Of a stretch of 64,000 bases of DNA, positions 11,295 to 21,261 are shown piece by piece. Under the pieces are notes generated by a model that was given only the letters and a program-made list of their open reading frames with translations, had not been told where the DNA came from and ran no database searches. A program made the translations under genes and the position numbers. Location: the NCBI GenBank assembly GCA_963930645.1, contig OZ005648.1, forward strand, positions 245,249,436 through 245,313,435, given 5' to 3'. Origin of the DNA: Salticus scenicus (Eukaryota > Arthropoda > Arachnida > Araneae > Salticidae). Position 1 is the stretch's first letter. Every line of letters begins with the position of its first letter.

Positions 11295-11325
11295 CTGATG
11301 AAGAAAGGCTACGTCCTTTCGAAAC
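11295..11325 (+). ncRNA. Hammerhead-like motif (weak candidate)
   Basis: CTGATGA (11295-11301) is followed by a 6-bp perfect stem (GAAAGG / CCTTTC, loop CTACGT) and then GAAAC. This is the order of a hammerhead core: CUGANGA, stem II, GAAA. Against it, one unpaired A sits between CUGATGA and the stem. The following ACCGGT can only form stem III as a zero-loop palindrome, which would need a dimer. Related CTGAAGAAGG...GAAA sequences occur at Penelope-like element ends, and one lies at 52870. Confidence 0.3.
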
Positions 11326-11969
11326 CGGTTGTGCTGACTTAAAATTTATGGTGTGTGAAGAAGTTTTAATTTCTTTCTAATTATTAAATGAATAATAAGA
11401 TTTTATTTTGCATTAGTTTCATTAACTGTAAACTATCAAATAAAATTCCGAATTTCATTTTTTTAATCGGTCACCAATTCCTTCCTCATGGTTTCGTCTT
11501 CGATCATGATATGCAACTGGCTTCAGTGCTATTAGTTGAAGTATATAATAATCTATGGATATTAAATTATTTCGTTTTCACTAAATCTGACAAATTTACA
11601 ATATTAAAAGAGTTTTAATGAGTTTCTCCCGAATTTCATCATTTCATTCCTTTCTAATCTTGTACTATTGACATACATTATTATTCCTCACCTTGTTTTT
11701 TACAGAGATGAATTTGAATACCCAAATTTTCTTAGAATAATTTTCGGAAAATATATCAATAGATATCAGCAATTGATGAAGTTTAAAATTACTATAGAAA
11801 ATAGTGGTATCCAATTTTTTCCCTTTGCGAGAATTTTGTATCGCACATATGTTTATTTTAAAATACATAATTCGAGCACAATAGAGAATCTAGATTTTTT
11901 TTTTTTTTCCCCCTACATAGAAGCTTTTATAACAAATTCCTTATTTGCACGTAAACATACTTTTAGAAT

Positions 11970-13180
11970 TTATACGCTTTGAATATTATTCTTTTGTCTA
12001 TCTATCTATCTATATATATATAAATAATAATAAAAAAAAGTCAGCATTTTGACTATTTAAAAAATCAACATTTAAACAACATTTTATAAAATTTTCATTG
12101 AAAATATTGCAATATTCAGCGGGTGGGTCTTGGTTTTCGAATACATTTAGAAAAGCGATTGAGACTATTTCTCAAAAACTAATGTAACAATCCTATTGAA
12201 TTATTAAACACTTCTTCCAAGTAGAATTGAGTCATTTAAATGCTGCTTTTTCATATGCTCAAAATATTGAATAAAATTTTTTATTTCTTATATATGCTCT
12301 TATTTTACTTTATTTTATTTTACTTCATTAACCTTTGAAACACATTCAAGGTCATAAATGATTCATTAATACAAGATGTTTAACACATAAAGCAGGTGTA
12401 ATTATCATGTTGGCAAGTTTAATATTTTAACAAGTTAATATATTTTTTTCTTTTTTCTAGTCATGGAATTTTACAAATAATTTTTAAGTATATATATATT
12501 TTTTGTGAATTTTTCACTTTTAATGAAACTTATATAAAATGTTTAAATGTTGTTTTATATGCTCAAAAGTTTGAGAAAAGAAAAAAAAAAGTTTTTTTCT
12601 TTCTTTCTTTTAAGCCTTTGAAAACCATGTAACCTCTTAATATAATAAAATGTATAAATACATAATAATTAGTACTTGATATTACAGAAATAATTATTTA
12701 GTCATGCGTAACATTGTTCAGTTTTTATTTTGTAATATTTTTATTAGAAGCTTCAACACTTCTTTTTAAAAGTATTATATTTAAAGTAATAAATCTCAGA
12801 AAAATTCTTCCAAATACAGTTTACATAGAATTTAAATAAATCTTTCGTTTTCATTTCTCCTTCTTTTACTTTTTCTTTTTTTAAATTACATAATTTTAAG
12901 CACATTTACAATTAAAGATCAGGACTATCGATTAATATTATTTCGCTAGTAATTCCGTATAGTTCAAATTAAACATGAAACATTATATTGTCAACAGAAT
13001 AAAATCCTTTTTCAAATAAACATTCATAAACACAATGTAAAAAGATTCGTTCAGAAATCAACAAGTTTTTTCCCTACAAGAGAGTGCAATGGAGATTTTA
13101 GTGTGAAGGTTTTCCCTTTAAAGGGAAATCGTTCAGTAGAAAATATCACTTTGCTATATGGGTCGGACGGGACTTCCTAC
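11970..13180. other. AT-rich non-coding stretch
   Basis: Low-complexity AT-rich sequence with a CTAT/TA microsatellite at about 11996-12020. I see no gene or element termini. Confidence 0.55.
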
Positions 13181-13324
13181 AGCCATTGTTAACACCGAGA
13201 CGCTTGAAGATAAAACACGCCGACAGGGGGGGACATCTGTCATCTTACTACCGTCTTTATGAACACTATCTGGTCAGAATCTGCCGTCGTGTAAAGGTTA
13301 ATAGGATTTCGATGATAATCTCAC

Positions 13325-13745
13325 CTTCCGATTTCCAATCTTTCTCCATCCACAACATAAATGTCAATATTCATTTAAAACTTGCTTTATGAGATTCTAG
13401 AACCTAGAAAGAAATAGAATTGTCAAATATTTCTAGTTTGTGTAATTATTTTTTGCCTCTCTCCCCCTTTTTTTTATTTCCAAATAGCGATCACCAATCA
13501 AATGTCCTGCAGTTGTTTCTCAGTCTTTCTTCATCCATAATATAAATGGCAATATTCATTTTAAACTTGCTTTATTAGATTCTAGAAGTAGAATTGAGAA
13601 TTTAATATTTCTTATTAATATAATTATTTTTTTAATCCACCCCCTCCTTTCTCTATTTCTAGATAGTGATAAATGATCAATTCTAGAAACAATAAAGCGA
13701 CAGAAGTGCTCAATAACTTGATGAATATATTTATTTTTTCTCAAT
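13325..13745 (+). repeat. About 187-bp tandem unit, two copies
   Basis: A unit with TTCCAATCTTTCTCCATCCA, ATAAATGTCAATATTCAT, AACTTGCTTTAT and GATTCTAGAA occurs at about 13331 and again at about 13517. A third copy lies at 14692-14830, and three more are inside the hAT-type element at 36262. A C-rich tract follows each unit. The function is unknown; it looks like an internal repeat of this hAT-type family. Confidence 0.85.
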
Positions 13746-13900
13746 TAAATTATATATTTATATTTCATATCTATACCAAATGTGTAAACAGGGGGGAGGG
13801 GGGATGAAAACAGATTTTTAGGTACGAAATTTTTTTCTAAATCAGTTTAAGAAAATTAATGCTCAGTTGATTTCATATGTGTTTAAAACTGATAATTAAA

Positions 13901-13943
<43 letters not shown>

Positions 13944-14691
13944 ATATTAATGTATGATTTATGTACATACATAAAAATTGTATTCTATATATGTTTGAAA
14001 AATTTGTTTTTCTGATGGTATGAAATTTTTATAAGGTTTTATGTGGTATAAAATTAACTGCAGTATTAAAGAATTTTTTTGTGTTAATGAAATAATCCTG
14101 AAAAATGTTTAAAGTAGATAAAAGCTATATATAACTGTTTAGGTAGTCAATTTATTGAAAGTGATGCTAATAATGTCCATCCAACCAATTATGTTTACAG
14201 AAAATTTTCAGCAAATTTCTAATTTTAGCAATCAAATGCCAGTTAATAAAATTAAACCTCTGATAATAGGGTAGTACAGATTCTTTGCCTCCCCACCCCG
14301 TCCTCAGACTCAAAATAACTTTGTTTCCCTCTAATTCTGATCATAATTATTTTCCATTTGCAGATGGAAGTGCCAGACTAGGTCAAATTTATTAAATGAA
14401 TCAAATTTTTGTATTTCTTTTGCAATGGGACATAAAATAAATATTCTTGTAAAACACAAATTGTGTATGAGAAATCACATTGTCAGATCATATCATTATA
14501 GCCTGCTGTTTTCCGTAGCAAAATGCATATATTAGCATACTTGCCAACTTTTCCTCTTTTCCCGGAAGACTTCCGTTTTTTTAACGTATCTTCCTTTTTT
14601 CTGGACAGATGATGAAATCTTTCGTTTTTAAAAAGTTGCGGATATCGTTCGTTTTAAAAAGAAAACCCAAATGTTCTACGAAAACTCCTGA

Positions 14692-14830
14692 TTCCCAATC
14701 TTTCTCCATCCATAACATAAATGTCAATATTCATTTCAAACTTGCTTTATGAGATTCTTGAACATCTAATGAAATAGAATTGTTAAATATTTCTTGCTGA
14801 TGTAATTATTTTTTGCCCCCCCCCTTCATT
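14692..14830 (+). repeat. Third copy of the 187-bp unit
   Basis: Same landmarks as at 13325 (CCCAATCTTTCTCCATCCAT, ATAAATGTCAATATTCAT, AACTTGCTTTAT), ending in a run of nine C. It is preceded by GCGGATATCGTTCG, which also follows the left terminus of the enclosing element at about 5350. Confidence 0.85.
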
Positions 14831-15043
14831 TATCTCCCCTTCTTTTTCTTTATTTTTTTATTGGCAGAAATACACACATATTATATATGCACGTTTAATG
14901 TATTATTAAATAACTAATAATACAATAGTCATTTAATAATAATGACTATTGTATCATTATTAAAATAATACAATAAAAAGCTCTATTTCTTAATTCAACT
15001 TTCCGACCATATCATTTGTGTTTTTATGCACACACACTTATAT

Positions 15044-15079
<36 letters not shown>

Positions 15080-15929
15080 GTGTATGAATCTGATGTATAA
15101 CGACGACGACTCATGAGTGGCCTCTGAGTTCCTCATGTCCAGTGGCCACTGGCCACTTCTAAAAATTTTAAGTCTTGACCTCTATATTTAATTATAGAAA
15201 AGTGACTGTGCTATTTGATGTGACCACTTACAGTCACTATAATTTGAACTTTACATAGCATATGTGTCACCCGCTACACTACAATGTGTATAATGTAAAG
15301 TTCACACAAGGGTACAAATGTGTATTGCAGCTGACAGACAAAAGTTTGAACGCCTTTTCATATTAAATCCGTTATGCTCTACTACTTTGTAATTCACATT
15401 TCCCTTATCTTATACCTTTTCCAAGATAGAAATGCTCACTCCCCTGTTTTGCACCAGGTGGGCACTGAAAGCGGTTGCATCTTGTAAGTGCATGGGTACT
15501 TTACCTACATGCTACGCTCTATACCTGCATACCATTTTTATGACTCTAGCTGCAGCTGTTCAGCAGTTAAAAGAGTTGGGACTAAGTTTTGTGGACACTC
15601 TGTATTTTCTTTAGATCTAAAAAATATCAAAATGGGACCTATTTCAGATCAAGACCTTTACTATAAAAAAAAGAATCAAAATTGGAGCATTTAAGGATAA
15701 GGGACAAAAGTGACAATTTGAACATTTAAAATTTTATTGTAATAAAATTTACAGCTATTTTATGAAAGTACAATTTGAAACTGTAGAAAGATACCACAAA
15801 TCATTGTATATATGAAAGGATTAAAAGAATTCAGATTCTAAAATTATTATTAGAAATTAATATTAAGTGATATCTTAATAGTATTAGCTCAGAATAAATC
15901 TTAATTTTAAGAACAACTTTGTGAGAATT

Positions 15930-16495
15930 CTATTTTAGAGCCCCAGTAAAGTTAGTTTTTCAGCAAAACACGTCGTAGCGTGGGAATCAGAGTTAGAATA
16001 AGTTTCGTAATCAAAATTATGCAATAGTCGAAATAAGTGGTAAGGCATTGCGAAATACGAAATCCTGGATATTCGGGTCAACCAATGAGAGAATGTGGGC
16101 TGGATTTTAGCTTACTTAATTATCCAATAAGAATTCATATTAGGAGTTTGGCCTCGCCCCAAAATATCCATATTTAAGCGGGAGCACACGAAAATTGGTG
16201 CCTATTTCATGGAAGCTTGTGCTTCATTATTCCACGTCAATAAAAAGTTAATTTAACAGCCCCAGGAGGGGAATTGGCTTGCGGTTCCGCCGTTAATGGG
16301 ACGTTTTCGGCCAGACTCGTCTACTGATCTGCATGTCAGCATGATCAAACTGATGGACTGTTAATAACGTGTAAAATGACTAAGTGTCTTCAATAAACGA
16401 CTGCATAAACTATTTTGGAATATTTATTTGAGTGAACTCTCTTAATATGAAGTGACTGTCATTAATCATCTACTAAAGAAACAATATGTTACATA
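15930..16495 (+). promoter_or_regulatory. Promoter-like block: solo LTR or 5' UTR region
   Basis: This segment has two CCAAT boxes (near 16080 and 16123), a TATA-like CATATTTAAGCGG (about 16170), a less AT-rich stretch at 16255-16330 and AATAAA motifs at about 16242 and 16394. It begins near TGTGAGAATTC (15929). Either it is a solo LTR (the promoter-to-polyA order fits) or it is the promoter and non-coding first exon of the RPRD1 gene, whose first coding exon is preceded by a splice acceptor at 17280-17281. I cannot decide; no target duplication was found. Confidence 0.4.
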
Positions 16496-16552
16496 TATAT
16501 ATATATATAAACCTCAAGGTACATAAGAATTAATTACAGTACTCGACATGAA

Positions 16553-17090
16553 AATTGCCTCTAACATCATTTCAGCATATTCTTATGTAAAATGACCTCC
16601 TGAATTCGACTATAACGCCCATTTTGCTTTATTACCCACCGTTTTTTAGGAATGGCCCCCTATTTTTATCATTTTTCGGTGATTTTATGGCTATAAATTT
16701 GATTTTTAGGATGGAGGGGGATTATTTTAACCGTTAAATATCTTCTGAGGGACTACTCAGTTGGAAAATTTTAAAACGTGGATATTTGCGACAAGGGAAA
16801 AATTTTGGGAGGATTTGCCACTGAAATTATTATGCATTATATATCTTATATTTTTTTTAATCTCTTATTAATGTTGTTTTTTAAACTTTATATTTTTTTA
16901 TTTTTCGGTGTTAAATTAATTATTTTTCATTCTTCAAATCAAATTCGTGGTCATAAAATTATCGAACAGGGAAAGAAATTTGGGGGGGGGGGGGGTATCT
17001 AGAAAACGGTGGGTGACTGGGCAAAATGGGAGTCATATTCGGATTAAGGAGATTATTTTACATAAGAATCAGCAAGAATGGTATCAGATC
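16553..17090 (+). mobile_element. TIR element, about 0.5 kb
   Basis: About 80 bp at the left (ATTCTTATGTAAAATGACCT ... CCATTTTGCTTTATTACCCA) recurs inverted at the right (about 16998-17075, with GGGTGACTGGGCAAAATGGG and TTTTACATAAGAATCAGC). A third copy of the terminus stands alone at 30485-30580. The class is not recognised and no coding sequence is present. Confidence 0.75.
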
Positions 17091-17291
17091 TCGATTTTTT
17101 TTTTTTTTTTTTTTTTTTCCAGAGCAGTGTTATCAGTAAATAATGACAATTTGAACAATATCAGAAGTTTATTATAGTAAAAATAAGACATTTACATAAA
17201 TTATTATTGTTGTACTATATGTAGATGTGGTGTTACGTTTCATTTCTTCATGCTAATTCTTTTATCTTTTTTTTTTTCCAGTTCTTTTAAA

Positions 17292-17442
17292 ATGTCATCA
17301 TTTACTGAGTCTGCACTTGAAAAGAAACTTAATGAATTAAATCCTTCTCAACAAAGTATTCAGACACTGTCTTTGTGGCTTATTCATCATAGAAAACATC
17401 ATAAAACTATTGTTCAAGTTTGGTTTAGAGAACTAAAGAAAG
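17292..17442 (+). CDS. RPRD1B: RPRD1 family CID protein, exon 1 (first coding)
   Basis: This encodes residues 1-50 of a regulation-of-nuclear-pre-mRNA-domain protein (RPRD1A/1B; the family scaffolds phosphatases on the RNA polymerase II C-terminal domain in the nucleus). It is the start of the CID domain: MSSFTESALEKKL, then QSIQTLSLWLIHHRKHH and the VWFRELKK helix, all characteristic of the family. The ATG at 17292 is chosen because MSSF matches the usual start; an upstream in-frame ATG (17250) would read through a polypyrimidine tract. That tract ends in CCAG at 17278-17281, a splice acceptor, so a 5' UTR intron precedes it. The donor is GTAAAA at 17443, phase 1. 1A and 1B cannot be told apart. 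Confidence 0.93.
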
Positions 17443-17698
17443 GTAAAATTACTATTAGTTATAATTTTATTAATTTATTTTGCTTTTCACTCTTAATCTA
17501 TGATTTATAATTTTCTGTCTAAAGTATTATGGTATACTTTTTAAACTGAAACTTATTTGTTCTGATTTGTAGAATGTTCAAATCAAATATATAAATTCAG
17601 TTCAACTATATAAATAAAGAGAAATATGTGTGTCTGTGCTCTGGTGCTCAAACTACTGATCGCAGAGCTACAAAACTTCACAGATAGGTAGATGGGAC
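17443..17698. other. Start of RPRD1 intron 1
   Basis: Intron sequence between the exon 1 donor and the LTR element. Nothing else is recognised. Confidence 0.7.
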
Positions 17699-18018
17699 TG
17701 TCATGCATCGAACGCTGGAACTCATGAAGACTAGCTTTTCCTTTCGAGAATTTTATTTATTTCTCGAATTACACACACGATACAATACAGTCACATTTAA
17801 CACAGATAAACACGTAAACATTTAACATAATTTTAATTTGAACCGTAACTTTCCAGTCCACCAAATGAATAAAAATAAACGGCACTCAAGCCAGGCATCC
17901 GCTATTCTCGGCGTTGCATCATTCCCTTCTCAAAACAAACTAACTTTCTTTAATTCGAAAGTCTTTCTCGTCTGCGCTGGACAGACAGTGCCCTCTAGTC
18001 AGTCTAAAAGTCATTACA
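17699..18018 (-). repeat. 3' LTR of Gypsy-like element
   Basis: This 320-bp block starts TGTCATGC and ends TCATTACA. It is homologous to 27417-27726 in the same orientation (shared TTTCCAGTCCACCAAA, TTCGAAAGTCTT, TCGTCTGCGCTGGACAGACA and GCCCTCTAGTCAG). On the minus strand it is preceded by a purine-rich tract (GAAGGGAGGCGGAC, just inside at 18019-18032), the expected polypurine tract. The two LTRs have diverged visibly, so the insertion is old. No clear target duplication was found. Confidence 0.85.
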
Positions 18019-18527
18019 GTCCGCCTCCCTTCAGGGGAGAGAAACTTTTCACTATTGTAGAGGGAAAAGTTTGGTTAAATAATACTTGATTAGGATAAGT
18101 CTATATTCAAATAAAATAAAGTCACAATGTTCAACATATTAGTTCATCTTCTAGATATCGTAATTAGTTTAAAACAAGTAATAAGAAAATACGAGCAAGC
18201 ACCAATTCTATGCAGAAACAGTACCTAGTTATATTCAAATGCACCAGACTTATCCCTATTTTAGATTAAATACACCATTTAACTTATTTTAAAATATACA
18301 AAAAACATATACCAAATAGAAAATTAAATACACAATATACCAGACACACTAAATAGATATGCAAAGTTAAATATAGATAGTTAAAACAAATATATACCAC
18401 ATATATATATATATATATAGCAATTATTAAACAAATATATATAGCAATAATGAAACAAATACGTAAACTTTTTTTTTTTTTAACTAAGGGATAAGACATA
18501 ATCTATCAGCATTCTGAAGTTGTAATT
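18019..18527. other. 3' untranslated part of the LTR element
   Basis: AT-rich sequence between the stop of the last frame and the 3' LTR, with a TA microsatellite at about 18402-18419. The purine tract (minus strand) lies next to the LTR. Confidence 0.6.
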
Positions 18528-19523
18528 CTATACACTAAACAACCTCCTAATTAAATAATACTGCATAGAGTTCCCAAAGTAAAAGTCTGGGATTTGGTCT
18601 TTTTTTTTTCTTTTTCTCAAGAACATGAATAGCTTTGTACAATTATGACTAAATAAAATAGGATTTTGAGATAAATTCTCCTTTAGTTCTTCAAATGCCC
18701 TTTGACAAGAGCTCTTCCAGTCAGTGGATTTTAGAGTCCAATCCTTTAGTAAGTCTGACAAATAAGTTGCATTTTCAGAAAATTCAGGAATGCACTTTCG
18801 ATAGTATTCAGCTAATTTCAAAAAGGCTGTCACATGAGTCTTGGTAGTATGAGACGAAGAATCTCTTTTGACTCGAACTTTCATTTCACTTGGAGTTCTG
18901 AATCTCTGGCCCACTAAATGTCCAGAAATTTTTACATAAGTTCGAGTAGGTGGACATTTAGAAGGTTTAATATGCAACTTAGTAGCACTGATTTTGAAGG
19001 AAATGTCTTTTACACGATTTTCCCTTGTTTTAGGAAAATTGGCGACTTTCTCACTATATGGCACTGGACACTTTTCACTGTGTTTCAATAAATTTGCCAT
19101 TAGTTGACTAGAATCTTTAGGTAGATTTTTCAAGGGACCCAAAGTAGTTGCAGAAAGTTCTTCCTTCAAGTAACTTTGTTCCTTCAATTGTTTTTCATAA
19201 ACTAAGCATTTTTCAGATAATTGCGTAAGATCTAATTTATTCTTCTGCAATTCAGCTGTCAACTGATCCAATTTAGCATTAGAAATTTTTTCTTTCTTTT
19301 CTAGAATATTAAACAGGTAATCTAGTTTGGAATTAATTATATTAATTTCATTTCTTTCTTCAACAAGCTTTTCATTTTTAAGACAAATTTCATTTTCTTT
19401 ACCTTTCATTCTTAAGAGTTCTTCTTTCATTATGTTAATTTCATTAGACAGCTTAAGATTTTCAATTTTAGTATTTTTTAATTCTTGTTTGTAATTATTC
19501 TTTTCTACATTCAGAATTTCCAA
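18528..19523 (-). pseudogene. Gypsy-like element: coiled coil plus RT-thumb/RNase H junction remnant
   Basis: This is the downstream part of the frame cut by the miniature at 19532-20218. Residues 1-120 are heptad-rich coiled coil (Lys/Glu/Asn/Leu; EINIMKEELLRMKGKENE). Residues 125-225 form a basic linker. Residues about 228-300 match the end of a Gypsy-type reverse transcriptase and the connection to RNase H: THVTAFLKLAEYYRKCIPEF, then CQRAFEELKENLSQNPIL. The catalytic RT motif (YxDD) and the RNase H acidic residues are absent. The frame ends with a short unrelated basic tail. It may be a deletion derivative or a distinct non-autonomous lineage. Confidence 0.75.
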
Positions 19524-19531
19524 CTGATTTA

Positions 19532-20218
19532 CCGTAAAATTCCGATAGTAACCCCCCTCCCGATTATAACCCCTCCCCTGAAATTCGACATACTTTACTT
19601 TTTTGGAAAATTCCGTTTATAACCCCTCCTCCCTTACCTTTGGCGGCTAAGTTCACCATTCTTTTTTTTTTTTTCCATGAGCCTTGCAAGCATACTTTTT
19701 TAAACTTCTGAAGTCTTGTATGTTTATTTAGAAACTTTAATTTGCATGTAAACATATCCAAGTGTTATTTTTTCTCATTTTTTAAAAAGTATAATAAGTC
19801 CAAATAAAAAAAATGCAGCGTTGTTTACATTCTTTAAACTTATTTTCGATAACGATAATGATGATGAAGATTTTGATGGATTTTCCCGATTGTGATGATT
19901 AATTTTTGTAAGTTTTTTAAAAAGATTTTTTTTAAATAAAATTTTAAATTGATTAATAAAAACTGTTTATGATTAATAAAATTTAATAAATAATAATCAG
20001 TATTATTAATACAACTTAGTAACCATTAATATATATTATAAAATTCATAAAATATATACTTTTAGAAAAAGATTGTGAAACTTCCGATTACCCCCCAATT
20101 ATACCCCCCCCCCTTCAGAAGTCATTGTACTTTTCTGGAAACTTCCGATTGTAACCCCTCCCCCATTTTTGACAAATTTCCCCTTGAAAAAAGGGGGGTT
20201 ACTATCGGAATTTTACGG
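19532..20218 (+). mobile_element. 687-bp TA-flanked MITE inside the LTR element
   Basis: The perfect terminal inverted repeat CCGTAAAATTCCGATAGTAA (continuing CCCCCC) is found at 19532 and, complemented, ending at 20218. TA lies on both sides (19530-19531, 20219-20220). Subterminal copies of TTCCGATTRTAACCCC recur near 19550, 20085 and 20145. There is no coding capacity. It splits the coiled-coil frame of the Gypsy-like element and so is younger than it. Confidence 0.92.
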
Positions 20219-21181
20219 TAGATAATTCTTCTTTTCACTTTGTGAATCAAGACGAAGAGTTTTTAACTGATTTTCAAACTTTTCTTTCTCTTGAATTTCT
20301 TCATTTATCTGCTTTTGATATTCTAAGCATTTTTTACTCAGATAAGCCTCTATTTCTGCTTTTAGTTTTCCCATCACAAAATTAGAGTCTTCATTTTTCT
20401 GTTTAAGGTCTTTTAAGGCATTATTTAGTTCCCAAATATTTTTCGTAGTATGTTCCAACTCTTCAGTAAGTTTTTTATTTTCAAGAGACAGTTCTTGTTC
20501 TTTAATTTTCTTTTCTTCCATCTCCCCTTTCAAACATATAATTTCATTTAACAATCTGAAATTTTCAGTTTTGAGACGGTCAACATTTATTTTCTCTTTA
20601 AGAACAACTTCATTTTCTATTTTATTTTGATTTTCTGTTATATCCTGCAGTTCTTCCAAAAACAGTTTTGGAGAGGTTTTATTGAGTTCTGGCCATGAAA
20701 ATTCTGACAGGATTTCTTCTACCTCTTCAGTTTTCTTTTCATCTTCAGATTTGCTCTCAATCAACTTTTGGTCAAAATGAGCAAAATCTTTGTTTTGAAT
20801 ATTTTTCTTCATCTTTAAAAATTTCTTAGGAGTTCTTGTTTGTACAGAATTTAACTTAGACACTTGTACATTTTCTTTTGATTTGCAATTTTTGAACATT
20901 GCAACAGTTTTATTTCCTAACAAATACGTGTCACCATAAAAGGAATTTTGTAGGACAGCTGCTTTAGTTTTTAAGTGTCCCATTTTACAATCCAATTCAA
21001 TTTCTGCAAGTGGTAAACAGACAGGATCCACTTCTAATGGATTTCTAATATACACTTTCTCATTTGTGTACATATGTGGTTTCACGTACTTGCTGCTGAT
21101 CAAATCACATGAAGCACCAGTATCTCGAATTATCTTCATCTCAACACCATTCACTTTACCTATACTGGTATAAGGTGTCAT
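20213..21181 (-). pseudogene. Gypsy-like element: aspartic protease plus coiled coil
   Basis: The frame opens at the first ATG (21181), but the reading frame continues upstream to the fold-back insertion at 21262, so this start is arbitrary. Residues 1-110 are a retropepsin-like protease: the catalytic motif DTGAS is at residues 20-24, followed by hydrophobic strands and LLGNK near residue 88. From about residue 125 onward it is Glu/Lys-rich coiled coil (KTENFRLLNEIICLKGEMEE; QELSLENKKLTEELEH). The last residues come from the miniature inserted at 20218. A protease fused to coiled coil instead of RT is unusual for Gypsy elements. Confidence 0.8.
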
Positions 21182-21261
21182 TGATTCATCAGAACTTGCC
21201 TCATTTATAATATGTGAGATAAATTCTTCATTTTTCTTTAATTTATCACACTGAGGTCTAA

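Larger units (their letters stand above)
5226..15184 (+). mobile_element. Composite hAT-type insertion (about 10 kb, with nested elements)
   Basis: The left end TAGAGGTCAAGATTCACGG and the right end (complement TAGAGGTCAAGACTTAAAA) form a TIR starting TAGAG, the hAT TARNG pattern. The flanking octamers are TATCTAAT (5218-5225) and TATTTAAT (15185-15192), 7 of 8 identical. Subterminal GTCGCCA/TGGCGAC motifs at the left and GTGGCCACTGGCCAC at the right match the element at 36262-38860. The span contains SINEs, HINEs and other insertions, so the original element was shorter. No hAT transposase is seen inside. The weakness is the single mismatch in the target duplication over a long distance. Confidence 0.55.

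Noticed and set aside
17250..17291. Upstream in-frame ATG for RPRD1 exon 1
   Set aside because: The extra 14 residues translate a polypyrimidine tract ending in a splice acceptor; the family start is MSSF at 17292.
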